64,000 bases of DNA from Paraburkholderia nodosa (GCF_001718195.1 NZ_MCNV01000011.1:1-64000), one strand, 5' to 3'; positions 27,406 through 35,904 are shown, numbered from the stretch's first letter. Made by a program: numbers and translations. Notes: generated from the sequence alone by a model not told the origin.

Positions 27406-28464
27406 GTGAACCGCGCCTCGATCTGCGTGCCGTGCCGGCTCGCGGCCATTGCGGTGGTGGTGGGTTGCGCTGGCGCGGCATTTGCATGGACGGCCGGCTG
27501 GCTCACGCCGAAGCGCATCACCGCGCCACATATCATCAATACGTTCGAGTCGAACTACGGCATCCACTCGGGCTATCGGCGCAACCACGCCAAGGGGCTT
27601 TGCGTGGAAGGCTGGTTCGAAAGCAACGGCAACGGCGCGCAGGTCTCGCGAGCAGCGGTGTTCGCGCCAGGACGCACACCCGTGATCGGACGCTTCGCCA
27701 TTCCCGGCAGCAACCCCGGCGCGCCGGACGCGAGCACGCCCGTGCGCAGCATGGCGTTACTGTTCCAGCTGCAGGACGGCGAGCAGTGGCGCACCGGCAT
27801 GAATTCCGTGCCCATCTTCGTCGTTCGCACCCCGAAGCAGTTCTATAGCCAGCTAGTCGCCTCGAAGCCGGACCCGGCGACGGGCAAGCCCGACCCCGCG
27901 AAGCTCGACGCCTTCTTCCAGGCGAACCCGGAAACGCTGCCGTTCCGCCAGTGGCTGAAGGCGCACCCGCCCTCCTCCAGTTTCGCGAATACGGCGTTCT
28001 ACAGCGTCAACGCGTTCATCGCGACCGATGCCGCGGGCAACCAGCACGCCGTGCGCTGGCAGACCGTGCCCGAAGTGGCTTATGCACCGCAAACCGCGGC
28101 AGAAAGAGCCGATCCGAACTTCCTCGCCGACGACTTCTCCACGCGTTTCGCCGGAGGACCGCTACGCTGGCATCTGGTGCTCGCGGTCGCCGCACCGGGC
28201 GACCCCACGAACGACGCCACGCTATCATGGCCCGCGGACCGCCAGCAGATCGACGCCGGCACGCTGGTCTTGCAGCGCGCCGAGCCGCAAGCCAACGGCA
28301 TGTGCCGCGACGTGAACTACGATCCGACCATCCTGCCCAACGGCCTGAAGCCTTCGGACGACCCCTTGCTCGCCGCCCGTTCGGCAGCGTATGCCGTTTC
28401 GTTCAATCGACGCACGCGTGAAGAGGCCAACCTCACGCAAACGCATGGAGACGTGCAGCCATGA
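27406..28464 (+). CDS. Catalase-related heme peroxidase (SrpA-like), membrane-anchored or periplasmic
   Basis: A 352-residue member of the small catalase-related peroxidase family. The N-terminal hydrophobic segment (about residues 10-30) is a signal or anchor. The distal-His region is SGYRRNHAKGLCVEGWF (about 48-64), followed by RSMALLFQLQDGEQWRTGMNS. Members use H2O2 or organic peroxides and lack the large catalase C-terminal part. The start is GTG at 27406 after GGAG. Its stop overlaps the ATG of the cytochrome b561 gene (ATGA), so the two are translated together. Electrons for the peroxidase are probably supplied from quinol by that cytochrome. Confidence 0.88.
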   Translation: MNRASICVPCRLAAIAVVVGCAGAAFAWTAGWLTPKRITAPHIINTFESNYGIHSGYRRNHAKGLCVEGWFESNGNGAQVSRAAVFAPGRTPVIGRFAIPGSNPGAPDASTPVRSMALLFQLQDGEQWRTGMNSVPIFVVRTPKQFYSQLVASKPDPATGKPDPAKLDAFFQANPETLPFRQWLKAHPPSSSFANTAFYSVNAFIATDAAGNQHAVRWQTVPEVAYAPQTAAERADPNFLADDFSTRFAGGPLRWHLVLAVAAPGDPTNDATLSWPADRQQIDAGTLVLQRAEPQANGMCRDVNYDPTILPNGLKPSDDPLLAARSAAYAVSFNRRTREEANLTQTHGDVQP

Positions 28465-29006
28465 AACAACCGGGCCAACACTTCAGCGCACTCCAGCGCC
28501 TGCTTCACTGGTCGATGGCAGTCCTGATCGTTACGATGCTGTTCGTCGGCGTAGGGATGGTCTCGACCGTCTCGAGGCTGCATGACACCTTGATCGCGCT
28601 CCACCGGCCGCTGGGCATCGCGCTGCTCGCGCTCGTGCTGCTGCGCCTGGCCGTGCGGCTCACGCGCGGCGTACCGCCCCTGCCGGCCGATCTGCCCGTC
28701 TGGCAGCGCCTCGGCGCGCACGCCTCGCATCTCGTCCTCTATGCGTTGATGATCGCCATGCCGCTGATCGGCTGGTCGATGCTATCCGCGGGCGGCTATC
28801 CCATCGTGATGTTCGGCGGCGTGCACCTGCCGCCCATCGTGCCGCATAACGTCACGCTCTATGCATGGCTGCGCGCCGCGCATACATGGCTTGCGATGGC
28901 GCTCTACGCGACTGTGCTGCTGCATCTGGGCGCCGCGCTCTTTCACGCGCTCATTCGCCGTGACGGCGTACTCGCCAGCATGGCACGCGGCGAGGCACGC
29001 AGCTGA
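28461..29006 (+). CDS. Cytochrome b561 family protein
   Basis: A 181-residue, four-helix membrane protein. Heme-ligand histidines lie in the expected helices: LQRLLHWSMA near the start, ALHRPLGIALLAL near residue 47, LGAHASHLVLYALMIAMPLIGW, and AHTWLAMALYATVLLHLGAALFH. Bacterial b561 proteins pass electrons from quinol to periplasmic acceptors. Overlap with the upstream peroxidase gene supports a two-component peroxide-reducing unit. The stop codon lies directly against the remnant of a sugar-acid permease gene. Confidence 0.9.
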   Translation: MKQPGQHFSALQRLLHWSMAVLIVTMLFVGVGMVSTVSRLHDTLIALHRPLGIALLALVLLRLAVRLTRGVPPLPADLPVWQRLGAHASHLVLYALMIAMPLIGWSMLSAGGYPIVMFGGVHLPPIVPHNVTLYAWLRAAHTWLAMALYATVLLHLGAALFHALIRRDGVLASMARGEARS

Positions 29007-29177
29007 CGCGAGCATCGGCACGAGGATCGCGGTCACGAGGCAGGCGGTGGCGACCATCGCCGTCGCCGCCGGCACGAGCGGTTCGAAACGCGGAATCATC
29101 TCGCCGATGATGGCCGGATTCGCCACCGCCGCGCCCGCCGTTGACGATGCCGCGAGGCCCGCAGCACCGTTGCCGCC
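29007..29177 (-). pseudogene. Remnant of 2-keto-3-deoxygluconate permease (KdgT-like), C-terminal part
   Basis: Read on the minus strand, this stretch encodes GNGAAGLAASSTAGAAVANP, then an AIIGEMIPRF segment, then VPAATAMVATACLVTAILVP. This is the pattern I associate with the last helices of KdgT-family 2-keto-3-deoxygluconate permeases. There is no N-terminal part: upstream the homology stops and the frame enters the outer-membrane factor gene in antisense. It is therefore a decayed fragment of roughly 57 codons. It lies back to back with the IclR fragment. Family identity is by eye. Confidence 0.5.
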
Positions 29178-29180
29178 CGC

Positions 29181-29339
29181 AACGCCGGCCTCTCGATCTC
29201 GTTTCCGACCATGCGCTGCGGCGCGGATACGAAAGCGCGCTACATCGCCCTGCTCGAGCGCGCGGGCGCGGCAATCTCGGCGCGGCTCGGCTATCGTGAG
29301 CCGGCCGTGCACGAGCATGCGCCTGCCGGACCCGGTTAG
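29181..29339 (+). pseudogene. Remnant of IclR-family regulator, C-terminal part
   Basis: On the plus strand 52 in-frame codons end with TAG at 29337-29339. They read NAGLSISFPTMR, then YIALLERAGAAISARLGYRE, resembling the very end of IclR-family ligand-binding domains (a beta-strand, then a final helix ending in LGY). No helix-turn-helix region or start is present. IclR regulators commonly control sugar-acid permeases like the neighbouring KdgT fragment, so the two are likely scars of one lost locus. The stop overlaps the end of the outer-membrane factor gene by 4 bases. Confidence 0.45.
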
Positions 29340-30844
29340 CCCGGAGGGGCGGCTGTCGCGACCGTGGCTGCCGCAGTGGTCTGCCAGCCGAGACCGAGGC
29401 TCTTCTGCAGCGACACGTAGTCCTTGAGCAAATCGGCCTGGCCCGACACCACGTTCTGCTGCGCGGCGAATTCCGTGCGCTGCGTGTCGAGCAGGTCGAC
29501 GAGGCTCGACGCCCCTGCGCGGTAGCGCTGGCGCATGAGCGTCGCCGAACGCTCGGCAGAAACCTGCACCTTCTGCAAAGTCACCAGATGCTCGCGCTGA
29601 TAGCCATAGCGCGAGAGCGACGCGTTGGCGTCCTGCAATGCCGCGAGCACAGCCTTCTCGTAATGCGCTTCGGCTTCGTCGCGCGAAGCTTGCGCGCCGT
29701 GCACCGCGCCCAGCGTGCGCCCGAAGTCGAACACGTTCCACTGCAGATACGGCGCCCCAACCCAGCTGAAATTGCTCTTGCGGAACAAGTGGCCCGGCTC
29801 CGCGGCCGTAAAGCCGAGGTCGCCGAACAGCGTGAGCTTGGGCAGAAAATCCGCCACGTGCTCGCCGATCTGCGCGTTGCTCGAGGCGAGGCGGCGCTCC
29901 GCCGCGCGAATATCGGGACGCTGCGCGAGCATCGTGGTGGGATCGCTCACGGGCACGCTGGCGGGCAGCGTGGGCAGCGGCTGCGCCGTCGCCAGTTCCG
30001 CATCCAGCGCGCCGGGCGCCTTGCCGGTGAGCACGGCCAGTTGATCCAGCGATATTTCCACTTGCGCCGCGAGCGGCGTAATCGTGGAGCGCGTGTTCTC
30101 CACCTGGGTGGTGAGCCGCTCCACGTCCACCTCGGCCGCCGTACCGCCCGCGCGGCGCTGCTCGGTGAGCGTGAGCATCTCCTGCTGCAGTTGCGCCGTG
30201 CGCTGCGCGATGGTCAGGCGCTGCTGCTCGTCGCGCAGGTCGATATAGGCCTGCGCAACTTCGGCCGCGAGCGATACCTGGGTATCCGCAAGATCGGCGT
30301 CCACGGCATCGGCCTCGTCGCTCGCTGCTTCCACGGCGCGGCGCGTGCCGCCGAACAGGTCGATTTCCCACGAGGCATCGAAGCCCGCCGTGTAGAACGT
30401 GATCGGGCCGCCGCCCGAAGAGCCGCCCTGACCCGAGCTGCTGCTCGACGACGTCAAGGCGCCCAGGTTGGGCTCACGCATGCGGATCGCCGCCGCGCTC
30501 GCGCCGACCTTCGGCAGTTCGGCGGCGCGTTGCTGCTGCAGTTGCGCGCGCGAGGCGCGCAGACGCGCCTGCGCCGCGCGCACATCGGGATTGTGGGCAA
30601 GCGCTGCTTCGATCAGCGTGTTCAGTTGCGGGTCGTTCAGCGCAAGCCACCATTGGCTCGGTGCACGCGCGGGCGTCACGCCTTGCGCGGGCGTGCGCAG
30701 GAACGAAGCGGCGTTCGCCGCTTCCGGCGCGACGGCCGGTGCGCCGTGATAGTCGGGGCCGACGGTGCAGGCGGCCAGCGAGCAGGCGGCCGCGAACGCG
30801 CTCAGCGCGGCGTAGGAGATTCGGGAGTAACGGGTTGCCGTCAT
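29336..30844 (-). CDS. Outer-membrane efflux factor, NodT/OprM-type lipoprotein
   Basis: A 502-residue TolC-like outer-membrane protein of the RND/EmrAB outer-membrane-factor (NodT) group. The signal peptide ends with lipobox SLAAC, giving a lipid-anchored mature N-terminus (CTVGPDYHGAP). Two homologous halves follow, each with long periplasmic helices (ALAHNPDVRAAQARLRASRAQ, then MLAQRPDIRAAERRLASSNAQ). It is the third gene of the emr operon, 16 bases after emrB, and completes a tunnel across the outer membrane. The C-terminus ends close to the permease/regulator remnants. Confidence 0.92.
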   Translation of the reverse strand: MTATRYSRISYAALSAFAAACSLAACTVGPDYHGAPAVAPEAANAASFLRTPAQGVTPARAPSQWWLALNDPQLNTLIEAALAHNPDVRAAQARLRASRAQLQQQRAAELPKVGASAAAIRMREPNLGALTSSSSSSGQGGSSGGGPITFYTAGFDASWEIDLFGGTRRAVEAASDEADAVDADLADTQVSLAAEVAQAYIDLRDEQQRLTIAQRTAQLQQEMLTLTEQRRAGGTAAEVDVERLTTQVENTRSTITPLAAQVEISLDQLAVLTGKAPGALDAELATAQPLPTLPASVPVSDPTTMLAQRPDIRAAERRLASSNAQIGEHVADFLPKLTLFGDLGFTAAEPGHLFRKSNFSWVGAPYLQWNVFDFGRTLGAVHGAQASRDEAEAHYEKAVLAALQDANASLSRYGYQREHLVTLQKVQVSAERSATLMRQRYRAGASSLVDLLDTQRTEFAAQQNVVSGQADLLKDYVSLQKSLGLGWQTTAAATVATAAPPG

Positions 30845-30860
30845 GAGTCAGTGATAATCT

Positions 30861-32450
30861 TCAGTGGCTGCCAGACGGCGCTTGTGCGCCAGGCTGCGGC
30901 TTCTTGAGCAGGAGCGCGAGCGGCACGCACGCCGCCAGCGCGATGCCGAGCACCCAGAATGTTTCGGAGTACGTGATGACCATCGATTGCTGCGTGATCT
31001 GCGCCGCGATCTGGCCGAGCGCCTGCATTTGCGAATGCGCCATGTCGCCCGTCTGCGTGAACCAGCTGGCCGCGCTCCCGGCCACGCGCTCCTGGCCGAT
31101 GACCGAATTGGCGCTGAGCGATTCGCGCAGCACGGCGGTATGGAACGTCTCGCGCCGGTCGATGAGCGTGCCGATGATCGCAAGACCCACCGAGCCGCCC
31201 AGATTGCGCGCCATGTTGTAGAGGCCGGCCGCGTCGCCGGAATCTTCGCGCGACACCGCCGCCATCGACGCCTGGTTCAGCGGCATCATCGCGAGCATTT
31301 GCGCGACGCCGCGTACGAGCTGCGACCAGACGAAATCGTGACCGACGCTCTGCGCCGTGAGCGAAATGTCGAGCATGCAACTCAACGTGAAGAGCAGCAG
31401 CCCGGACACCACCAGGATGCGAAAGTCCACCTTGGCTAGCAAGCGCGGCAGAATCGGCATCACGAGGAAAGCGGGCAGCCCCGAAAGCAGCATGATCGCG
31501 CCGGACTGCTGCGCGTTGTAGCCGGCGACGAGGCTCAGAAACTGCGGCAGCAGATACGAAATACCGTAAAGCCCGGCGCCCACTGCAAACACGATGATGA
31601 TGACGCTCGCATAGCGCGGATTGCGCATGAGCGACAGACGCAGAATCGGCTTTTTCGCGGTGAACTGCGAAAGCGCGATGAGCACCATGCCCGCGAGCGA
31701 GACCCACGTGAGCGTGACGATGAAGCTCGACTCGAACCAGCGTTCGCGCTGGCCTTCCTCGAGCACGACGGTCAGCGAACTCAGGCCCACTGCCAGTCCG
31801 GCAATGCCGAGCCAGTCCGCCTTGAGAAAGGCTTCCCAGTGCGGCCGGTCGGGCTCGAGGCCGACGATAAGCAGCGTGATGAGTGCGAGACACACCGGCA
31901 AATTGATGAAGAAGCACCAGCTCCAGCTGATGTTCTCCGCCAGCCAGCCGCCCACCACGGGCCCGAGCAGCGGGCCGAGCAGCACGATCAGGCCGAACAC
32001 CGTCATGCCCACGGGCAGTTGCGAAAGCGGCAGGCGCGTGCGGATGATGGTCTGCCCGGTCGGAATCATCGCGCCGCCCGTGAAGCCCTGGCCGATACGC
32101 CCGGCGATCATCATGCCGAGCGTAGTCGACCAGCCGCACATCATCGAAAAGGCGATGAAGAGCGCCGAATTCGCCAGCAGGAAATTTCGCAGTCCGAACA
32201 CCCGCGTGAGCCACGCGGCGAGCGGAATCATCACGATCTCGGACATCAGATAGCCCGTGGAGATCCACGTACCCTCGGTGCCGGTCGCGCCAATCTGCCC
32301 CTGGATCTGCGGCAGCGCCGAGTTCGTGATGGAAATGTCGAGCGTGGCCATCAACGCGCCCAGCGCACCCGCCGCGACGGCGATCCAGTCGGCCGCGCTC
32401 GCGCGCTCGCCGTGCGGATGCGGCACCGCTGCGCGAGCCGTATTAGCCAC
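30861..32450 (-). CDS. emrB: DHA2-family multidrug MFS transporter EmrB
   Basis: A 529-residue, 14-helix drug/H+ antiporter of the EmrB/QacA type. Helix 1 has TLDISITNSALPQIQG, the DHA2 motif D1 region; WISTGYLMSEIVMIPLAAWL and the motif C stretch GLIVLLGPLLGPVVGGWL follow. It pumps hydrophobic drugs, uncouplers or aromatic acids into the EmrA channel. The start is taken as GTG at 32450, which overlaps the emrA stop and follows AAGAGAACCACC. An ATG at 32507 would lengthen the N-terminus by 19 residues and deepen the overlap. Confidence 0.88.
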   Translation of the reverse strand: MANTARAAVPHPHGERASAADWIAVAAGALGALMATLDISITNSALPQIQGQIGATGTEGTWISTGYLMSEIVMIPLAAWLTRVFGLRNFLLANSALFIAFSMMCGWSTTLGMMIAGRIGQGFTGGAMIPTGQTIIRTRLPLSQLPVGMTVFGLIVLLGPLLGPVVGGWLAENISWSWCFFINLPVCLALITLLIVGLEPDRPHWEAFLKADWLGIAGLAVGLSSLTVVLEEGQRERWFESSFIVTLTWVSLAGMVLIALSQFTAKKPILRLSLMRNPRYASVIIIVFAVGAGLYGISYLLPQFLSLVAGYNAQQSGAIMLLSGLPAFLVMPILPRLLAKVDFRILVVSGLLLFTLSCMLDISLTAQSVGHDFVWSQLVRGVAQMLAMMPLNQASMAAVSREDSGDAAGLYNMARNLGGSVGLAIIGTLIDRRETFHTAVLRESLSANSVIGQERVAGSAASWFTQTGDMAHSQMQALGQIAAQITQQSMVITYSETFWVLGIALAACVPLALLLKKPQPGAQAPSGSH

Positions 32451-33579
32451 GGTGGTTCTCTTGGTCGATACGGCGGTCGTCCTCACGCGCGGAGCGCGTG
32501 TCGACATCGACGGTCACCGACATGCCCGGCAGCAGCACGCTGCGCGTTTCGGGCCCGGTATCGAGGCGGATGCGCACCGGCACGCGCTGCACGATCTTCG
32601 TGAAGTTGCCGGTGGCGTTCTCGGGCGGCAAGAGCGCGAACTGCGCGCCGGTACCCGGCGAGAAGCTGTCCACCACGCCGTGCAGCGTGTGGCCAGGCAG
32701 CGCGTCGACGTGCAGTTCCACGGGCTGGCCCGCGCGCATGCGGCCGATCTGCGTTTCCTTGAAGTTCGCCGTGAGGTAGGTGCGCTCCACCGGCACGACG
32801 GTCAGCATGCGCGTGCCCGGCTGCACGTACTGGCCCACACGGACGGTGCGGTCGCCCACGCGGCCCGCCAGTGCGCTCTTCACCACGGTATTGTCGAGGT
32901 CGAGTTGCGATTGCGCGGCGTTCGCACGCGCCGCCTCGAGCTGCGCGCGCGCCTGCGAGAGCTGCGCGTTCAGCGCCGAGATCTGCGAGCGCGCGGACGT
33001 GACGGCGGCTGCGTCGGCGGCGAGCGTGGCCTGCGCCTTGTCGCGTTCGCTCTTGAGTTCGGCAAGCCGTTCGGTCGTTTCTGCCCCCGTGGCCGCGAGC
33101 GGCGCGTAGCGCGCCACTTCGTCGTTCGCGTGGCGCAGGCTCACCTGGGCGACTTCCTGCTGCGCCTGTGCCTGAGCGACGTTCGCCCGCTGCTGCTCGA
33201 TCTGCGCCTGCGCATGCTCGATGTCCGCTGTGCGCGCATCGACGGTGGCCTGCGCCTGGTCGAGGGCCACCTGATACTGGCGCGCGTCGAGCTTCACGAG
33301 CGGGTCGCCCACTTTCACGGCCTGGTTGTCGGCCACGTAGACGTCCGTCACATAGCCGCTCACCTTCGGGGCGATCGTCACGCTGTCGGCCTGCAGATAG
33401 GCGTCGTCAGTGGATTCGATGAAGCGCCCGACGACCCACCAGTGGCCCAGCCACACCGCAGCGGCGATGAGCGCTGCCAGTCCCAGCAGGATCAGAAGGG
33501 TTCGTTTCGCGCCGCTGCGCGCAGGTGCAGCGGCGGCGTCCGGCACGTCGCGTCCGGGCGCGCCTGCAGTCGTAGACAT
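32443..33579 (-). CDS. emrA: EmrA/HlyD-type periplasmic adaptor
   Basis: A 378-residue membrane-fusion protein. One membrane helix (about 29-50) is followed by a biotinyl-lipoyl-like half (TDDAYLQADSVTIAPKVSGYV), a long alpha-helical hairpin (about 105-225, rich in Ala/Gln) and the second lipoyl half plus beta-barrel (AGRVGDRTVRVGQYVQPGTRM, then YLTANFKETQIGRMRAGQPVELHVDA). It links EmrB to the outer-membrane factor. The ATG at 33579 is preferred to a TTG five codons earlier. First gene of the three-gene efflux operon, divergent from a TetR gene. Confidence 0.9.
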   Translation of the reverse strand: MSTTAGAPGRDVPDAAAAPARSGAKRTLLILLGLAALIAAAVWLGHWWVVGRFIESTDDAYLQADSVTIAPKVSGYVTDVYVADNQAVKVGDPLVKLDARQYQVALDQAQATVDARTADIEHAQAQIEQQRANVAQAQAQQEVAQVSLRHANDEVARYAPLAATGAETTERLAELKSERDKAQATLAADAAAVTSARSQISALNAQLSQARAQLEAARANAAQSQLDLDNTVVKSALAGRVGDRTVRVGQYVQPGTRMLTVVPVERTYLTANFKETQIGRMRAGQPVELHVDALPGHTLHGVVDSFSPGTGAQFALLPPENATGNFTKIVQRVPVRIRLDTGPETRSVLLPGMSVTVDVDTRSAREDDRRIDQENHRG

Positions 33580-33610
33580 GTTGTTGATTCTCAATTTATT
33601 CCAGTCGGCA

Positions 33611-33640
33611 AAATTATTCCACCTGGAAAAATTGTGTCAA
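33611..33640 (-). promoter_or_regulatory. emrA promoter with embedded palindromic operator
   Basis: On the minus strand a consensus -35 TTGACA (33640-33635) and a -10 TAATTT (33616-33611) are separated by 18 bp. The spacer and part of the -10 hold a near-perfect palindrome, ATTATTCCA and TGGAAAAAT around CC (33613-33632, 8 of 9 positions paired). A further half-site ATTCCA lies at 33598-33603. Binding of the divergent TetR regulator here would block the promoter directly. Confidence 0.7.
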
Positions 33641-33674
33641 GTGTTATATTTCGCAGGGATACGAAAGGAAATGC

Positions 33675-34397
33675 ATGAGCGAAGGTAAGAAACTGCGACG
33701 CTCGCCCGACGGAGGCTATGCGCGTGGCGACGAGACACGTCGCAAGATCATCGAGGCGGCCATCAGCCTGTTCGGGCAGCACGGCTTCGACGGCGCCTCC
33801 ACGCGCGACATCGCCGCGCGCGCGGGCGTGAACGCGCCGGCGCTGCAGTATTACTTCGAGAACAAGGAAGGCCTCTATCGCGCCTGCGCGGAGTCGATCG
33901 CCGACGAATCGTGGCAATCGTTCGCGCCGGCCGTGCTGCGTGCACGCGAAGCGCTCGAGCACAACGCGGACGTCGAAGCGCTGATCGACGCCTTCATCGA
34001 CATCCAGTCGGCCGTGGCCGACCGTTCCTTCGTCAAGCAGCACGGGCCGGACCAGCGTCTCTTCTTCGCGCGCGAACAGGGCGGCGGCGAACCGGAGATC
34101 GGCTCGGAAATCCTGCGTGAGCGCGTGCGCTCGCCGCTGAACACCATCAACGTGGAACTGCTCGAACGCATTACCGGCATGCCGGCCCGCGATCCGCTCA
34201 CCGTGGTGCGCATGTTCAGCCTGTATGGGCAGTTTCTGCTTTTCTTCATCGCCCGCCGCTCCACGCTCTCGATGCTCGGCTGGGACGACATCGACAGGGC
34301 GAAGGCCGATTTTCTGAAAGAGAGCATCGCGGAACAAACGCGCGTGCTGCTGCGCCACTGGAATCGCGAGCGCGACAAGCCCAATCGCTCAAGATAA
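33675..34397 (+). CDS. TetR-family repressor with CerR-type C-terminal domain
   Basis: A 240-residue regulator. The N-terminal helix-turn-helix (about 20-65) contains TRRKIIEAAISLFGQHGFDGA and TRDIAARAGVNAPALQYYFENKEGLYR. The longer C-terminal domain (about 80-225), with DAFIDIQSAVAD, REQGGGEPEIGSEI and RMFSLYGQFLLFFIARR, resembles the CerR/YbiH (DUF1956) ligand domain. It is divergent from emrA with a 95-base gap that carries a palindrome inside the emrA promoter, so it is the probable local repressor of the efflux operon. The ATG follows GAAAGGAA. Confidence 0.88.
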   Translation: MSEGKKLRRSPDGGYARGDETRRKIIEAAISLFGQHGFDGASTRDIAARAGVNAPALQYYFENKEGLYRACAESIADESWQSFAPAVLRAREALEHNADVEALIDAFIDIQSAVADRSFVKQHGPDQRLFFAREQGGGEPEIGSEILRERVRSPLNTINVELLERITGMPARDPLTVVRMFSLYGQFLLFFIARRSTLSMLGWDDIDRAKADFLKESIAEQTRVLLRHWNRERDKPNRSR

Positions 34398-34509
34398 CTA
34401 AGCACTATTCAGGCGGCCGGCACGATCCCGCGGCGCCAGTGAGGAATCCCCGCGGCGCATCTGCGCGCGTGTTAGCGTTCGAATTTCCCACCCGCATGGA
34501 GCCGCCAGC

Positions 34510-35145
34510 ATGTCTCCCCTCGCTGCCGTTGCCAGCATTCTCCTCGCTGTCCTGATCGGGGCCATGAGCCCCGGGCCGAGCTTCGTGCTCGTCGCGCGCA
34601 ACTCGATCGGTCTCTCGCGCCGCGACGGCGTCGCCACCGCGCTCGGCATGGGCACGGGTGCGATCTGCTTCGCGGGCATCGCACTCGCCGGGCTCTACAC
34701 CCTGCTTGCCACCGTGGCCTGGCTGTACGCCGCGCTCAAGATCGCAGGCGGCGCCTATCTGCTCTATATCGCTTCGCGCATCTGGCGCGGCGCGGGCTCG
34801 CCCGTCACGGTGAGCAGGACGGCCGCACCCGGCGAGCGCCCCGGCAAGTCGTACTGGAGCGGCCTCACCACCCAGCTCAGCAACCCGAAAACGGCCATTG
34901 CCTACGGCGGCATCTTCGTCGCGCTGCTGCCGCATAACCCGCCGCTGTGGTGCTACTTCGCGTTGCCACCGCTCGTCTTCGCGATCGAAACCGGCTGGTA
35001 CACGGTCGTCGCGCTGTGCTTTTCGAGCCAGCGTCCGCGCGATCTCTATCTGCGCGCCAAGAGCTGGATCGACCGCGTTGCGGCCGGCGCGATCGGGGCC
35101 TTGGGCCTGCGCCTCATTTTCAGCGCCGGGCATCGCGGGATCTGA
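34510..35145 (+). CDS. LysE/RhtB-family amino acid exporter
   Basis: A 211-residue inner-membrane protein with about six helices. The family motif GAMSPGPSFVLVARNSIGLSR lies at residues 17-37, followed by GLTTQLSNPKTAIAYGGIFVALLP in the second half. It should export an amino acid or a related small molecule; the substrate is not assignable. GGAG lies 12 bases before the ATG. No LysR/Lrp regulator is beside it. The next gene, a TetR regulator, has its own promoter. Confidence 0.88.
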   Translation: MSPLAAVASILLAVLIGAMSPGPSFVLVARNSIGLSRRDGVATALGMGTGAICFAGIALAGLYTLLATVAWLYAALKIAGGAYLLYIASRIWRGAGSPVTVSRTAAPGERPGKSYWSGLTTQLSNPKTAIAYGGIFVALLPHNPPLWCYFALPPLVFAIETGWYTVVALCFSSQRPRDLYLRAKSWIDRVAAGAIGALGLRLIFSAGHRGI

Positions 35146-35210
35146 CGCCGCCCCGCCGGACGCGGCCACAAGGTCGCGCCCGGCGCACTGGAATTTATTT
35201 CGTGAGGCGC

Positions 35211-35239
35211 TTGACAATCTATCTTCCAGTAGATAAATT
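35211..35239 (+). promoter_or_regulatory. Promoter and operator copy 1 of the second TetR gene
   Basis: TTGACA (35211-35216) and TAAATT (35234-35239) are separated by exactly 17 bp, a near-consensus sigma-70 promoter. Within it, TATCT-tccagt-AGATA (35220-35235) is a perfect inverted repeat placed between the two hexamers, as expected for autorepression of the TetR gene that starts 8 bases downstream. Confidence 0.75.
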
Positions 35240-35246
35240 AGAGCCC

Positions 35247-35813
35247 ATGAACACGAAGCTGACAGTGCGGGAGCAGGTTCTCGACCACGCCATCACCCTC
35301 ATGATGCTGCGCGGCTACAACGGGTTCAGCTACCGCGACCTGTCAGAGCTGGTGGGCGTGAAAACGTCGAGCATCCACTATTACTTCCCGTCGAAAGACG
35401 ACCTGGTGCTCGAAGCGGTGAGCCAGTACAGCGGCGAAGTCATGGCGGGATTGCAGTCGATCGACGCGGCGCTGCCGGCGCGCGAAAAGCTCGCTACGTA
35501 CACGCGGCTCTTCGGCAAGACGCTGGGCGACGGCAACCAGATCTGTCTGTGCGGCATGCTGGCCGCCGACATCGAATCACTGCCGGAAACTGTGCGTCAC
35601 GCGGTGCAGGCGTTCTTCCGCGCCAACGAAAGCTGGCTGGCCGAGGTGCTGGCTCAAGGCGCGAAAGAAGGCACGCTGGTCGTGCGGGGCAAGCCGGAAA
35701 GCTCGGCCCGTACGTTGTTCGCGGCCTTGCAGGGCAGCGTCCTGGCGAGCCGGCTGTTCCATACGAAGTCGCGCCTCGAAGATGTCGAAGCCATGTGGCG
35801 CGTGGCTCAGTAA
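35247..35813 (+). CDS. TetR/AcrR-family regulator
   Basis: A 188-residue regulator with the helix-turn-helix at about residues 8-50 (VLDHAITLMMLRGYNGF, SYRDLSELVGVKTSSIHYYF, PSKDDLVLEAV). The C-terminal ligand domain contains LCGMLAADIESLPETVR and resembles a TetR subgroup (YxaF/LmrA type) that controls small stress or efflux genes. The CLCGML stretch holds two Cys residues that could sense thiol-reactive compounds; this is speculation. The operator motif TATCT-N6-AGATA lies in its own promoter and twice more between this gene and ohr. It is followed by its own terminator. Confidence 0.88.
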   Translation: MNTKLTVREQVLDHAITLMMLRGYNGFSYRDLSELVGVKTSSIHYYFPSKDDLVLEAVSQYSGEVMAGLQSIDAALPAREKLATYTRLFGKTLGDGNQICLCGMLAADIESLPETVRHAVQAFFRANESWLAEVLAQGAKEGTLVVRGKPESSARTLFAALQGSVLASRLFHTKSRLEDVEAMWRVAQ

Positions 35814-35834
35814 CGTACTCTGGCCTGAAACACG

Positions 35835-35854
35835 GGGCGGCTCAGCGCCCTTTT
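35835..35854 (+). terminator. Intrinsic terminator after the TetR gene
   Basis: GGGCG and CGCCC form a 5-bp stem around GCTCAG, followed by TTTT. It lies 21 bases after the TetR stop and separates it from the next unit. Confidence 0.7.
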
Positions 35855-35870
35855 ATCGGGCCGCGAATTC

Positions 35871-35886
35871 TATCTTCTGATAGATA
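35871..35886 (+). promoter_or_regulatory. TetR operator copy 2 (TATCT-N6-AGATA)
   Basis: TATCT-tctgat-AGATA is the same inverted repeat and spacing as in the TetR promoter. It sits 19 bases upstream of the start of the 42-codon frame and after the TetR terminator, so it probably controls a second transcript leading towards ohr. Confidence 0.7.
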
Positions 35887-35904
35887 GTTAGAAAGAGGAG
35901 CATC

